From Ampelocalamus luodianensis (taxonomy: Eukaryota > Streptophyta > Magnoliopsida > Poales > Poaceae): a stretch of DNA of 64,000 nucleotides. This document shows positions 10,849 to 21,851 of this stretch, in pieces. Both the position numbers and the translations under genes were made by a program. Below the pieces are notes generated by a model. That model saw only the letters and a program-made list of their open reading frames with translations. It ran no database searches and was not told the DNA's origin. Numbering within the stretch: position 1 is the stretch's first letter; every line of letters begins with the position of its first letter. The stretch is taken from the NCBI GenBank assembly GCA_036346255.1, contig CM070633.1:35246192-35310191 (forward strand), read 5' to 3'.

Positions 10849-11159
10849 ACAATGACAAGTGGGTCATGGTGTAGTGGGTCAGGGTGTGTTTGCTCTAATA
10901 CCAACCATTATGTCCGGGCCGCGGCAATGAGATCGTGAACGAACAAACACAACAAATCGCGAGGGGAATAACAGTAGGTGAGGAATTGGAATTCTATATT
11001 TCATTCATTTGATATCCCAGGTGAGTAAAGGGGCTCCCCTTTTAAAGCCAAATACACCCGCACACAGCCCTGTAGGCCTCCGGTCACACACTACATACAG
11101 GACTCATTTCACACTATGACTCCACTTGTCATTGTTTGCCCTTTTGCACAGGCATGACA
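10825..11159. repeat. Inverted repeat (about 58 bp arms) enclosing a copia-like PBS/LTR fragment
   Basis: 10825-10882 and 11101-11159 are reverse complements; the outer 38 bases (starting TGTCATGCCTGT) are identical and the inner ~20 partly so. In the loop, GCTCTAATACCA at 10892-10903 is, on the reverse strand, TGGTATTAGAGC. That is one base from the Ty1/copia primer-binding site complementary to initiator tRNA-Met. Next to it is a TG...CA-like segment 10911-11095 that could be a short LTR on the - strand. It could be a foldback element or a rearranged TRIM/copia remnant. No target duplication was seen. Confidence 0.5.
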
Positions 11160-11756
11160 TGGAGTGGGAATGCCGTGAGGCCCGCGACAGCGGCGGAGGG
11201 GAGGAGGAAGGCGGCGAAAACGGAGAAGGGAGGAGGTGTGCCCGTACAATGACGAGTGTCTCGGCGGTCGCGGCCGATTCGGGGGTTCGGTATTTCCTTC
11301 CGATGTATGCAAGCTGGATCGTTTCGGGTTTGTTTAATTGGAAATGGGGGCCACTGGGAAGGCGCCTAGCTGCTGCGCGTAACAAGGTGAATTGCGCAGG
11401 GTTATATGGGCTTCTTGTATTGGGCCCATGAAAGGCTTTTTGTCAAAATATTTGTATCGAGTGTGCTGGTTTACAAATTACTACTATAAAGAGGTGGGCC
11501 CTAGGCTTGTTCTCATTGGGCTTCAAGTGCGTCGACCCAATGGGCTGACTAATGAGTTGGCCTCAAGGCCCATATGGCAGCGGCTCACAAACTGAAACTA
11601 CTCTCTCTAAAAAAAATTTGAAACAACTCTGAACTATTAGAAAACCTCTCAGGTCTCATTTGTAACATTCTCGAGTCCAGCGGAAATTGAATTGTTTGTG
11701 TGAAAATCGTACAAAATTTCTGTAAAATTCATGTGTTACATATGGGGCGGCATATC
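11160..11756. other. No gene recognised (11160-11756)
   Basis: A GC-rich start grades into mixed sequence. A reverse-strand ORF (11104-11385) has no recognisable domain. The stretch may be the flank of the Pack-MULE; nothing else is supported. Confidence 0.35.
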
Positions 11757-12010
11757 TAGTGGACATGAGATCAATTGTGAACATGTGGACATAAGCCATC
11801 CGGGCTCTCCATCGCGGAATCGACGGCGGCGGCGCCAGAGAAATTTTGCCCCCCGACGCCGACCGAGGTAACGCCAATTTTGCGAACCAATCCCATCCCC
11901 GACCCCCAATCCCTTAGGCCAAAATCGCTCGAGGCAATCAGGCGCGCCGCCTCCTAGCCCGTGGAGCCTCTTCACCTCCCTCCCACCACGCTCTCCTCCC
12001 GCTCGAACAA
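11757..12010 (+). repeat. Left TIR of Pack-MULE-like element
   Basis: Reverse complement of about 14018-14275 with scattered mismatches and small indels. GC-rich in its inner half. Confidence 0.75.
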
Positions 12011-13439
12011 ACGAGCCAGCACAGCTTTGGCCCGTCGTAGCTCCCAAGTCACCTCGCGCCGCAGCCCTTGGGTCGCCGCTGCCACTATTTCGCGCTGGCA
12101 AAGCTAGTCGTCGCGCCGCCGCCCCAATCGTCTCGTCTCTCCCTGCGGCGAGTTCCCAAGTCGCCTGCGCCCTACGCCGCCCCTGCCCCCTACGCCAGGT
12201 CCTCCACCGGCGAGCTGTGTCCCAAGATATTTGAGTCACAGTGGGAGTTCTGTATTTTGTTGATAATCTTGAAGTTTTGTAATCTCAATCTGCTGTAATC
12301 TGCAATGTAGTAATGAATCTGCTAGGATCTCTGAAATGTTTGTTGACAGAATTCTTGAAATGCAGTCTTAAATGTTTGTTGTCTGAATTATTGAAATTAA
12401 GTTTTGTTGTCTGAAATTAAGTACTAAAATGTGGTCTAAATGTTATATGAAATGCAGTCTGAATTCTGCACTGAAATGCAAGCTGAATTCTGTCTGAATT
12501 GTTGTTTGATTGTGGTATGAATTGTTGTCTGAATTATGTACAGAGATGATGATGGCAGTGAGAATTGTGATTGTGAGAATCTGTTATATCTATGTAATGG
12601 TAATTCGATTGTAATGGCACTGTGTTGAATTGAGTCTTGAAACAATCAGACAGCAATTAGGGATGATTTTTCTTGATATAATCTGGGCATTCAAAAAATC
12701 CTTGAAACAATCTGGACCGCATTTCGGATTCACAAATTCATGACCATGATTGTTCTGATTGTGAAGTACTTGGTCATGTGAATTCCTGGTTGTCTCAATT
12801 GGCTTGTAGGATGGTGAAATCTGAATGTTCCTGATCTACATTTGCTTAATAGTTCTTGATCTTCAATAGTTGTATCCATTTCAATCTTGTCACTTTCAGC
12901 CCACTTTGTTTCATTCAATCCATGGTGACAAAAGGAACTTTAGTATCAAGAGGATCAGCAAAAGACATTTTATCTTCTTGATTAGCAAAGCGGATAGAGA
13001 TGGAATTAGAGTTCAGATTAGGTTCAATTTCATCTCTTATAAGAGCAGCTTCAACAGAGAGAATGGGACATTGCTCTATGATTATTTTGGTCATGGAAAT
13101 GTGATAATGGGAAGTCAGGAAAGTGGTTTCTATATAATAATGAGAAAGGACCAGAAGCTTTCATTGATTTGGAAGCATTGTCTTGCTTCACTGAATTTAT
13201 GACTCATACAAGAACCAACAGCACAATACCCCTGCACCAATTTATGATTCATACGTGTTTAGGATTGGGAAATTAAAACCTCAGATTTCATAGACATATA
13301 TACATCAAAGAAATCACACATTTTTTTTCAGTTCTGACTGATAATTTCACAGTGCACATGATAATCATAATTTTTTTTGTTGGGATGTACAATTTCAATT
13401 GCAACACCATATACATAAAGATAACTTCTTCATCTAATG

Positions 13440-13575
13440 GAAACACGTCGTCCACTGCTCCAGATTGATGAATTGTTCCTTTTGTCAAAACAGCATCTTT
13501 GCCAACCTATCAAACAAAGTTGATACTTCAGTAGTGCTATCAAGAGCGCTTGTAGCTTCATCAAATAATCTGGTA
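13440..13575 (-). pseudogene. Captured ABC-transporter ATPase fragment
   Basis: Reading the reverse strand from about 13572, one frame gives LFDEATSALDSTTE. This is the Walker B plus D-loop signature of ABC nucleotide-binding domains, closest in wording to plant half-size ABCB/ATM-type transporters. The match runs about 20 residues before the frame stops after RLAKMLF near 13494. An adjacent frame (TKGTIHQSGAVDDVFPLDEE) also looks coding, so an exon junction or frameshift lies here. No Walker A or signature motif is present, so this is a small exon piece inside the MULE-like element, not a gene. Confidence 0.55.
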
Positions 13576-14017
13576 TAAATAAGATCACAAGAAACTTAAG
13601 TCAAAAGAGAAATTGGATTAGCCCATTATTTGCATATGACATTGTCCAAAGTAGAGATCCAAATGCAAAAAAAAAGAAAGAAAGAAAGAAAGGATCACTC
13701 AGATCCACGGCCGTGAGCCTCGGCAAAGGGCGCGGCGCAAGGGTGGTGTCGCGCGGCGCAGCGCGGCGAGGCGACGACGGCACGAGGTAGCCTACCGCTA
13801 GGCCCTGTGGCTGACCACTAGGAGTGCACCTCCGTGTGAGCTTTCTTCTTCTCCATGGTGCGGCAACGAGCGGAGGAGCGAAGCTCAAGGGCGGAGGCGC
13901 AAAGGCTCGGTGAGACTTGGTGGGAGGGAGGCGTATCACAGGCCCTAACCCAAGACTAGAATCGGGGGAGAGAGACTTGATGGGAGGGAGGCGGCACCGC
14001 CGATGGAGCACAAGGGG

Positions 14018-14275
14018 GAGGCGGAGAGGCACTCGTGGGCTAGAGGAGCGGCGCCACCACGGTTGCCTCAGGCGATTTTGGCCTGAGGGATTGGGGATCG
14101 GGGGATGGGGATTGGTTCGCAAAATTGGCGCTCGCTCGGTCGAGTGGGGGGCGGGGTGGACACAAATTCGTTGGCCGCTTGCGCCGACGCACACTCGCCC
14201 TGGGCCGTCGATTCCATGTTGGAGAGTCCGGATGGCTTATGTCCACATGTTCACAATTGATCCCATGTCCACCAG
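14018..14275 (-). repeat. Right TIR of Pack-MULE-like element
   Basis: Reverse complement of 11757-~12010. The outer 60 bases are nearly identical to the left arm, whereas the middle carries indels. Confidence 0.75.
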
Positions 14276-16010
14276 ACGCCTACGTATGGACCCTTAGTCC
14301 GTTCAATGTCATCTTCCCATTCTTAAAAAAAAAAAAAAAACATATTTACAGAACCTGTACTTGTGTTGCTAATGAGTTCGATTTTGCCAAGAATCGAAGG
14401 TAGCAGCTAGCCTACTACTATGTGTGCTCTAAAAAAGTTAGCTACTACTACAGTACTACTAATAATTCTGTACTCCCTCGCAAAATAATAATAATAATAA
14501 TAATAATTCTGCACTGCACAGCCACACAGTTGCCCGTCGCATCTTGCTCCGCAGGTGATCCAGCAAAAGTCCGCAGATATGGGGCCCACGGAATCACGCC
14601 TATAACGGTCCACCACGTGTGGATCCCTCCCGGCGTGGCTCCAAACCGGCGCCTCCTCCCGGCTCCAGGGTCGAGCTGACCACCGTACGTCATAGCACCG
14701 CCCGCTGACAGGTGGGCTTAAAGCGCATGCCCGTGTACGCAAGCAGCGTGCGGCGAGCGATTTCCAGGCTCGGGAGAGGCGTACCTTTCCCCGTGTGGCC
14801 CACAATATTCCACCAGTCGGAGTCATCCAGCTCAGGATGGACCCACGGTCGCGATTCCGTTCGGGGCACTTCATTAGGTCCAAGCTTAAATTGATTAATG
14901 CCCCTTTTTTTTGATAGAGCAGCAGCTTAAATTAATTAATCCTAGTTAATAAACAAATGCTCTGATTTTTTTAGGAGGAGATGCCGATTTTTTTCTGTAA
15001 GAAATAGATGCTTCAAATAATTCATAATAGATGTTTGCGTGTAACCCAGGTGTACCACTCCCGTGCAGCTGCCTGCTGTCTATCAAGGAAAAATATCTTG
15101 ATACCATATTATCAGCTACATCCTGCACTCAAAGAAACACCCCTGTGAAGTCAAAATAGTCATGCTTACTATGCTTGGCACGGTACAACTATGGCACAAA
15201 GCAGTAACAAAATGTAAGTCATAAAATTGGTGCCAAGAGCGACATGTTTGACACATACTCAACCTCATTGATGACATTTTCTAGTAGTAGTACATTAGAG
15301 TACTACAAACATGAGGTCAGTACTCGCATGATAATGCATTTTTTTAGCGAAGTATAGTGCCGTTAATGATGAAATCCGCTGTATACTGTAACATACACAC
15401 CTTTTTTTTTGTCTAAGTTAACACATTATGCATACAGACCCGGATGATCACAACAAAGTGATAATCTCCTAATGATTACCAGAGTGTTACTGAACAATTC
15501 ATGTGCAACTTGAGACCACCTTTTCTCTCTCTTTTCGAAAAGTTAATTACTCTATACAAAACTATATATTTGTTGGCACACAATCGAGTAGTTATAACAT
15601 TATACCAATAACGACGCACATAGCATGAGTGATAGAACCAATAAATATACTATAACAGATCCATCTCAGTGAAAATAACGTCGATCTCATCCTAATCAAT
15701 CCTAGCAAAATGTAACGGGAGGGAATTCCTATTCCTCTTCGTGCCAATACCACATGCTAGCTGATCTCCAAAGAAAAACCCTAGTACCACCGCGAAGAAA
15801 CACATGCGTCGACACCCAAAGGCGCCGCAGAGAACCCAGCCCCAGACTCAGCTCTCATGCATCGAGCTGCTCAACCCAATCACATAATTTTGCCCCATTT
15901 ATGAAACCTCTCAATTCAGCAGCGACGTACGACAGAGCCCCGACCGAGCGCCAGGAAGCGAACAAAAACGCAATAATCAGGCGCGAACAGAAGAACACAA
16001 GCGGCCCAGC
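14276..16010. other. No gene recognised (14276-16010)
   Basis: This contains an A16 run near 14325, an AAT trinucleotide repeat (14484-14507) and a GC-richer 14560-14880 segment with a G-box CACGTG near 14613. The latter could be an old promoter, but no ORF is convincing. The segment 15740-16010 is C-rich and leader-like and may be displaced upstream sequence of the FLZ gene, split off by the 5.5 kb insertion. Confidence 0.4.
14484..14507 (+). repeat. (AAT)8 microsatellite
   Basis: Uninterrupted AAT/ATA triplets, about eight units. Confidence 0.9.
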
Positions 16011-16020
16011 GGAAGAATGC

Positions 16021-16250
16021 GATTTTTTTTTTTAAAAAAAAATAATATTTATTTAAAAGATTATTACAAAAAAAATAGTCGGGAAAAAATAACAAAAATA
16101 TGTGTCTGTCACCATTTCAAAAGGTGACTAACACCTGTCACCATTTGAACTAGCGACAGAATCACTGTCGCCAATTGAAACAGTGTGGAGAGGTTCCTGA
16201 TGCCAATTGAAATAGCGACAGGAGAATTTCGCCAGTTCAATTGGCGTATA
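16021..16250 (+). repeat. Left TIR/subterminal region of PMD-MULE
   Basis: After the A/T-rich outer ~60 bases come several short dyads: GTCACC..GGTGAC with a 9-base loop (about 16109-16129), CTGTCGCCAATTGAAACAG, and CGCCAGTTCAATTGGCG. Similar GACAGG..CCTGTCGCC motifs occur in the right end (21340-21430). Confidence 0.65.
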
Positions 16251-17674
16251 TTTTTATATTTTGTTAATTTATTTCTATAGAATTCGGAGTAAAGATTTAG
16301 TGTATTTCACGAAGTTTTTTTGGTAATACCTTAAAGTGTGTGTATAGTTCGTAATTCGAAATTAGAGAAGATAACGTAATGTGAAGTACAGACGCGAAAT
16401 CGACGGCGCAAATTGGAACATGAGTTTGGCGACAAAATTGGAACACGAATAGCCCCCTTCGGAGCAAAATATAAAAAAAAAATATTTGGGTTTAGGATTG
16501 CCATGTGTGTTGTACCGATTGTATTGTTCGTGGAACTGATTTCTTCCGAAAAATATGACGTAATATTTAACAATTGAAATATTTGGGAAAGCTGATTTAA
16601 GTTCGAAAGACTTCATAATTTAATTACGAAATACATGGTGCACTGGTTTTGACTATGTACATTGGAAATACCAACACGCACGAATAAACAAACTGGAATA
16701 CACCTACAATACATGGGCGCCTTTTTAGAATTCAAAAAATGGTTGATCGAAACAAAATCGACTAGTCATGCATGGCGGCCCATCGGTCCCTTTCCCTTGT
16801 CTCTAGACTGCCCATTGCGGTGGCCAGTCTCGAAGCCAGCCATGTTCTGCGAGACGGACTAGACGATTGAATGATGTTGTGATAGTACAATGCATGGCCA
16901 AATTAATAATCAAGATGCAAACTGAACATAACTTACCTCTTCAACCCGGGCTGCGCCCGAGTGACAGAGAGCGCCAAGATGGCCGCCAGTCTCACCAATA
17001 AGAGTCTTCCCCTTGTGCGTCGCGCGCTCGGCCCAATCATACTCAGCTTCCTGTTCATGTGTTCTCCACCACCACCCTTGCTCTCTTGGGCTCCTCTGGT
17101 GCCTTTTCAGTAGGGTCGAATACGTAAGGTTCCTCACGTTTGAAGGTCTCAGCCCACATCGCATAGTTCAACGTGTACTTCTGCTCGATGAAGACCCTAT
17201 AGTACATGTCCGAGCAGTCGATCCATTGGAAGAAGTTGCATCGCATCTTCGGCTGCCATTATGCGCGGATGTAGTTAGGGATTTATGGAATAGAATGTAA
17301 GATGTGAAAAATCTATGTGTGCGCAAGATTCGCTACGGCGTCGATCGCACATGTAGTACGCATGGCGCGCCGTCGTCGGGTGTGTGGGTGGATGATCTTA
17401 GCGATTTTCGCATACACATTGCGCGCGTGAAAACTCGTGGTACCAACGCATCCTTCGTAGAACAATCCGAGTAGGTTTAGCCTCTCGCAAGCCACTTGCG
17501 CTTCCGCATATCTTCGCGTAGAAATTCGCCGACGAGTCGACATCTCCTTCCTCTCGCCAGTTGTGAACCAAGATTTGGTGAAGTGTTGGGTGTGGGGTGA
17601 AGTGTTGGGTGTGCTGGTGCAGTGTTTTCCTCCAGCTCTCTTCTCCTGCAATTCTATTATCCCTCCTTTTATAA

Positions 17675-18125
17675 TGGGCATTTTTGGTCTGGAAAGGTGT
17701 CGTGGTGGAGTGTGATATTTTTGGTCTGAAAAAGAAGCGTTGCAGTGTATTGTCATCTCGGTCCACAAAAGTGTCAGTTTGTGGCGTGCCGTGGTGCATT
17801 CTTTTTCGTCTAAAAAGGTGGCGTGACAGAGCACGGTCTTTTCGATCTGAGAAGGTAATGTGGCAGAGTGTGGTCTTTTAGGTTTGAAAATATGGTGTGG
17901 CAGAGTGCAGTCTTTTCGGTCTGAGAAGGTAACGTCGCAGTGTGTTGTCAACTCGGTATGCAAAAGTGGCAGTGTGTGGCGTTATTGGGTGCGGTCTTTT
18001 CGGTCTGAAAAGGGGACATGGCGGAATGTGGTATTTTTGGTGCGCAAAGGTAGCATCGAAGTGTGTTGTTATCTCGGTCTACAAAAGTGGCAGTGTGTGG
18101 CGTAACCCGGTGCGATCTTTAAGGT
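17675..18125 (+). repeat. Degenerate minisatellite (~39 bp unit) inside PMD-MULE
   Basis: About eleven diverged units of the form TTTTCGGTCTGAAAAGGT..CGTGGCAGAGTGTGG recur roughly every 37-40 bases, with a higher-order variant containing CAAAAGTGGCAGTGTGTGGC at 17764, 17957 and 18079. On the - strand it lies in the tail of the PMD gene region, where some units are translated in frame as repeats rich in H, T, P and K. Confidence 0.75.
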
Positions 18126-19422
18126 GGGGTGTCGCGATGCTGACTCTCTCATGTGGTTATCGGTAGACACAAGAACAAGTTGTATCAAAACGCGATACTG
18201 GCATAATGTAAGTTGTACATAAATTTATATTTACATGACATCACTGATATTTATAAGAACAAATATCTACTCGCGGGGCCTCTCTGGGGCGTACCACGAT
18301 GTGGCTCTAGTCTCGTCCGGTGCACTTACGGGCGTTGGTACAAGTAGGTCAAAGGCTCAGGAGGGTGAGGCACGCTGCCAGTGTGAGTAGCCTGGGGGTG
18401 TCGTGAGACGATGCTGCATCGGCTAGCTCGCTCCGGGCGCACTGTGCAGCTATGATGCCCCCACAGAGACTTGACTGCTGTCGCCGTGCAGAGGCCCACT
18501 GCCACCCAGGTCGAAATCGAAGTCCCCAGAGCACGACTCCCCGTGCAACACCAGCTGCTTCTCCCAAAGGGATGTACGATCTGTGAAACAGTACGTTATG
18601 CATGTAAACATGGCAAAAATGGTAAAATAGTACGTTGTGTATGCAAACAAGATAGACAAACCTCGGTGCAGGAAGGCAGCGGACGACTCTGCGTACTCGA
18701 GCCACGTGTACGGTTAGAACTCAAGACCTGTTAGAGAAAATTGTTGTTACTAACTAGTGGAGTTCGAAATAAACAACTAGATTTGAATGTTTCATGCTGA
18801 CCTGCGAACTGTGCTGAGGTATTCCCAGCATGGTGCCACAAGGACCCGCCCGCCACGTCCGGGTGGGGAGCCGTGGGGTGTGACATACCGTGGCTCACCC
18901 CCCAATCACGCACAGGTGGATCCACCACCTCCCTTGGCCAACAACAAGACACTGGCTCGATGCCTCGCCTTGCCTTCTCGACGAACTGGTCCATGAGCCC
19001 TCTGATCTCCTTCGCCGTCATGCTGAAGCACTCCCCGAGCATGATACGATGCACGGAGGACACCAACTTGTGCATCTCCCACTGTACATCGACCTGTACA
19101 TGTAGTTGACAAGTTAGGAACCGAGAACTTGAGAAGGAAACAATATTTACAGACCGTTCAATACGTGCCATGCAATGGAATGCGGAGTCCGGTTGGTTAC
19201 GGTACGTGTCGGACATCACAGCCTCGTGTCGTGGACAGTTGTCCACAACCCTGACGCAGCGAACCCTCATTCGACTGTAGTACCACTCGATGTACTCCTT
19301 GTACATCGATCTCGGGGTCGTAGGGAGCATTCTCCTGGACGATGTCCTCCAAGGCGTGGACCCACCCCTCAACCCAAGGGAACATCCTATCCATCCAGGA
19401 AGTCGTAGCAGGACTCCCTTCC

Positions 19423-19697
19423 TAGAGGTGTTCATGGGCGGCCCGCCCCCGAGCCCGAGCCATTTCGGGTCGGACTTGGGACTCAGTTTCCAGCCCGAAA
19501 GCCCGAGAAATAGGATTAAAAAACCATTTATTGAATTCTGAAAATAAATTAAATATTATTTTTATTCTAAAAATGATTAAAATAATGTTTTTAAATAAAA
19601 ACTGATTTCGGGCGGCGGGGCGGGCTCGAACCTATCCATTTGGAGGGCTTTTCAAGCTCGCCCAAAACCCGCTCCGCCCGACGTTTGAACACCTCTA
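19423..19697. mobile_element. hAT-type MITE (275 bp) nested in PMD-MULE
   Basis: Perfect 12 bp terminal inverted repeats TAGAGGTGTTCA / TGAACACCTCTA bound an element flanked by 8 bp repeats with two mismatches (TCCCTTCC, TCCCGTTC). TIRs of the TAGnGGTG type and 8 bp duplications are hAT characters. It interrupts the PMD frame, so it inserted after the host element. Confidence 0.8.
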
Positions 19698-21329
19698 TCC
19701 CGTTCTAGTGTACTTGTGGAAGGCAAAACGATTGTTTCGTAGTTACGTACGACAAATGGTACAATGAGTAAAATGTGAACTTACTCATAGGCGTTCGACG
19801 CCACCCACCGCCTTGGGGCTAGGACCTCTTGTCGCGATCGAATCGACGCATCACGGCACGTGGTACTCTTCCATGAAGACGTCGTGCACCAAGCACCTCA
19901 CGTGTACCAAGATGTGTGGTCTCACGTGCCACACGTGCTCAACAAGCCTCGAGTGCGCGACGCACGGCATCTAGATGACGCGGTCATCCATCAGCTGATC
20001 GAACATCGTAACGTAGTCCGGGTAGAACGCGTGCGTAGTGATCGGAGTGAAGGTGACCTATCGAATGAAACAACGGGAACTTAGCACGAGAAATTGAATT
20101 ACAGTACGAAAAAGAACCAATGTTCAGAGAACTTACCTGTCAGCGACACCACACCGTACCCATGGTCGGTCGGTCCACGTTGTCGATGGCAGCGTACATG
20201 GCGACTGTGTAGGCACCCAGGTCCAGCTTTGGTTGTTCGAACTGGAAAGGCTCGAAGGACCAAAGCTGAAGAAGCAGTAGGCATCCAGAGAGGATGGAGC
20301 TATCCCTAACCCAGCGAGACACGTCGCACAGGGTGCGGTACGTCGCGCACAGCATCGTCGGGCCCAAGCATAGGGTTGGATCTCCTCCACTTCCCAGACC
20401 GCCAGTTGGCGTGCGTAGTGGATGAAGTGCTTATCGACGCTGTCGCCATGTAACCCTAGCAACATCACCCACCCGAACAACCACAACAGATAGACCTCGA
20501 AGTGCCTCCTCACCGTGTGCTCGAGTGCGACCTCCGCTATACACTTCGGTGTAAGAAGACAGATACACACGAAGAAGTTGCACAAAGCAATTGAAGCGAA
20601 ATGACTAGAGTTACAAAACTTACGAGAATCCGGCAGATCCATCAGAGCGACGGCCGTGTGTGCTACTAAACTCCTTATAACTTCTTTGTTGGCGGCAGAC
20701 TGAACCTCGCGAGGAAAAAAATCCTAGTTTAAAAAGTATTTTCGTCATTAACATAATATTTAACGTGCACAAATAGAAACCAAAATTAAGTTAGGATTTT
20801 TTATTAAGCTCTACATACCATATTTAGCTACTCTACAATTTTTAGATATTTTTAATACGTATCTTGTTATTTTTAGAGCTGTCTTCCTATTTTCCTACTT
20901 TAAAAAACTATTTTCGGTATTAACAAAATATTTACGTGTAAAAATGAAAACAAACAAAGTTTCCTTAGTATTTTAAGGTCTTGTTCAGAATCGTTTGAGT
21001 CTTGCAACACAAATAATATCTATACGACGAACTAAACTAAACTATACACAGCTAAAATGATATACTACATCAAACAACAATACAACTAAAATTATCCAAT
21101 CCACTGAATTCTATGTCCCTATTTTAATTTAATGGCTAACCTACAAGGTTTCCAATTTACGTACAAGGTTGCAAGAACATTTACTCGCAGAATTGACAAC
21201 CAGATCTGCTGCTCTGTCTCCCTCTCCTCCATATGAATCGGCAAGGCTTCGCTACGTCTCTTCTCTCCTCTCCTCTGCTCTTTTTTTTCAGAATTAAAAT
21301 GACTTTTTCATTGAATTTTGGGGTTTATA

Positions 21330-21510
21330 TAGAGCTGTTAACTAGTGACAGGGTTCCTGTCGCCAGTTCAGATACTTGGGAACAACGGCCGGAAGTAAAT
21401 AGGTTCCTGTTGTCAATTGGAATGACAATACACACTATTTTTGTCATGTTTTTTTTTGACTATTTGGTTTTTAATTATCTTTTAAATTAATATTATTTCA
21501 AAAAAAATTC
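21330..21510 (-). repeat. Right TIR/subterminal region of PMD-MULE
   Basis: Reverse complement resembles 16021-16200: an outer poly-T, AATAATATT, TTTAAAAGATAATTA and AAATAGTC block, then GACAGGAACC-type motifs. Divergence between arms is substantial, consistent with an old insertion. Confidence 0.65.
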
Positions 21511-21519
21511 GGAATAATG

Positions 21520-21851
21520 GTACCTCCAAATCCCAATCAGTGAGCGCGGGGCGCGCTGACGTGGATCCGACGGATCGTGGGATCCCATCCGACGGCTCGG
21601 ATCCTCCCTCCCCTTCTTTTATCTCCCCCTCCTCCCTAACACCCTCTTCAGATCCTATTCTCCTCCTCTCCACACGCGCGCGCGCCTGCACTTCCATGGC
21701 AGCCGCAGCCTCCGCGTCTCCTCTTCGCAGCTACAAGAACGCAAGTCGCTTGCCTTAGCCGGTCTGGTCGGAGCGGAGGTGTACGGGAGGTGGTTGTGTA
21801 CGGTGTGTAGGGGTGTGTTGATTTCTTGGAGGAGGAAGGGAGGAGAGGGAG
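21520..21851 (+). promoter_or_regulatory. Proximal promoter and 5' leader of the FLZ gene
   Basis: Only about 340 bases separate the MULE end from the start codon. The stretch has a TGACGTGG element (21557-21564, containing an ACGT core used by bZIP factors), a long pyrimidine patch (21604-21640) typical of grass core promoters, and no clear TATA box. Any more distal promoter of the pre-insertion locus would now lie beyond the element, near 15700-16010. Confidence 0.45.
21696..21758 (+). other. Upstream ORF (20 codons) in FLZ leader
   Basis: An ATG in good context (TTCCATGGC) opens a 20-residue frame starting MAAAASASPL and stopping 94 bases before the main start codon. It would be translated only if transcription starts upstream of 21696, which I cannot tell. 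Confidence 0.35.

Larger units (their letters stand above)
11757..14275. mobile_element. Pack-MULE-like element with ~260 bp terminal inverted repeats
   Basis: 11757-~12010 and ~14018-14275 are long inverted repeats. Both start GTGGACATG.GATCAATTGT and share GCCAATTTTGCGAACCAATC and a GGCCAAAATCGC segment, interrupted by short indels. Long GC-rich TIRs flanking ~2 kb of unrelated DNA are typical of grass Mutator-like elements. No transposase is recognised, so the copy would be non-autonomous. The interior contains AT-rich sequence with captured-gene character, including an ABC ATPase fragment. I could not find a clean 9 bp target duplication; the outer ends are uncertain by a few tens of bases. 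Confidence 0.72.
17055..20642 (-). pseudogene. Plant mobile domain (PMD) transposon gene, decayed
   Basis: PMD proteins occur both as host genes (MAIN/MAIL1 family) and in transposons; their biochemical role in elements is unclear. The reverse-strand frame from 20642 contains HFEVYLLWLFGWVMLLGLHG and DSVDKHFIHYARQLA, the hallmark PMD helix region, followed by EVEEIQPYAWARRCCA. Downstream pieces in other frames continue the domain: TFTPI..AFYPDYVTMFDQL (about 20050-19990, with an in-frame stop soon after), VEGWVHALEDI and YKEYIEWYYSRMRVRC (about 19300), then a lower-complexity tail. Further on are RRISTRRYAEAQVACERLNL (about 17530) and the end of a GRF-type zinc finger, RCNFFQWIDC (about 17240). 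Multiple frameshifts, stops and an inserted MITE make it a pseudogene. Confidence 0.75.
16021..21510 (-). mobile_element. MULE-like transposon carrying a plant mobile domain gene (5.49 kb)
   Basis: The ends are inverted repeats: the left starts GATTTTTTTTTTT then AATAATATTTATTTAAAAG; the reversed right end reads GAATTTTTTTTGAAATAATA then TTAATTTAAAAG. Homology continues through an AAATAGTC block and motifs of the type CTGTCGCCAATTGAA. A 9 bp duplication with one mismatch flanks it (GGAAGAATG at 16011-16019, GGAATAATG at 21511-21519), the size made by Mutator-type transposases. Inside, on the - strand, is a decayed plant mobile domain (PMD) gene with GRF-like zinc-finger remnants. PMD-carrying MULEs are known in grasses. 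No transposase DDE domain is recognised, so mobility would depend on another copy. Confidence 0.75.

Noticed and set aside
11736..12239. 167-codon reverse ORF
   Set aside because: Covers the left TIR of the Pack-MULE-like element; the same translation appears from the right TIR, so it is repeat-derived.
14407..14883. 158-codon reverse ORF and overlapping forward ORF
   Set aside because: Contains a run of Tyr from the AAT microsatellite and no domain.
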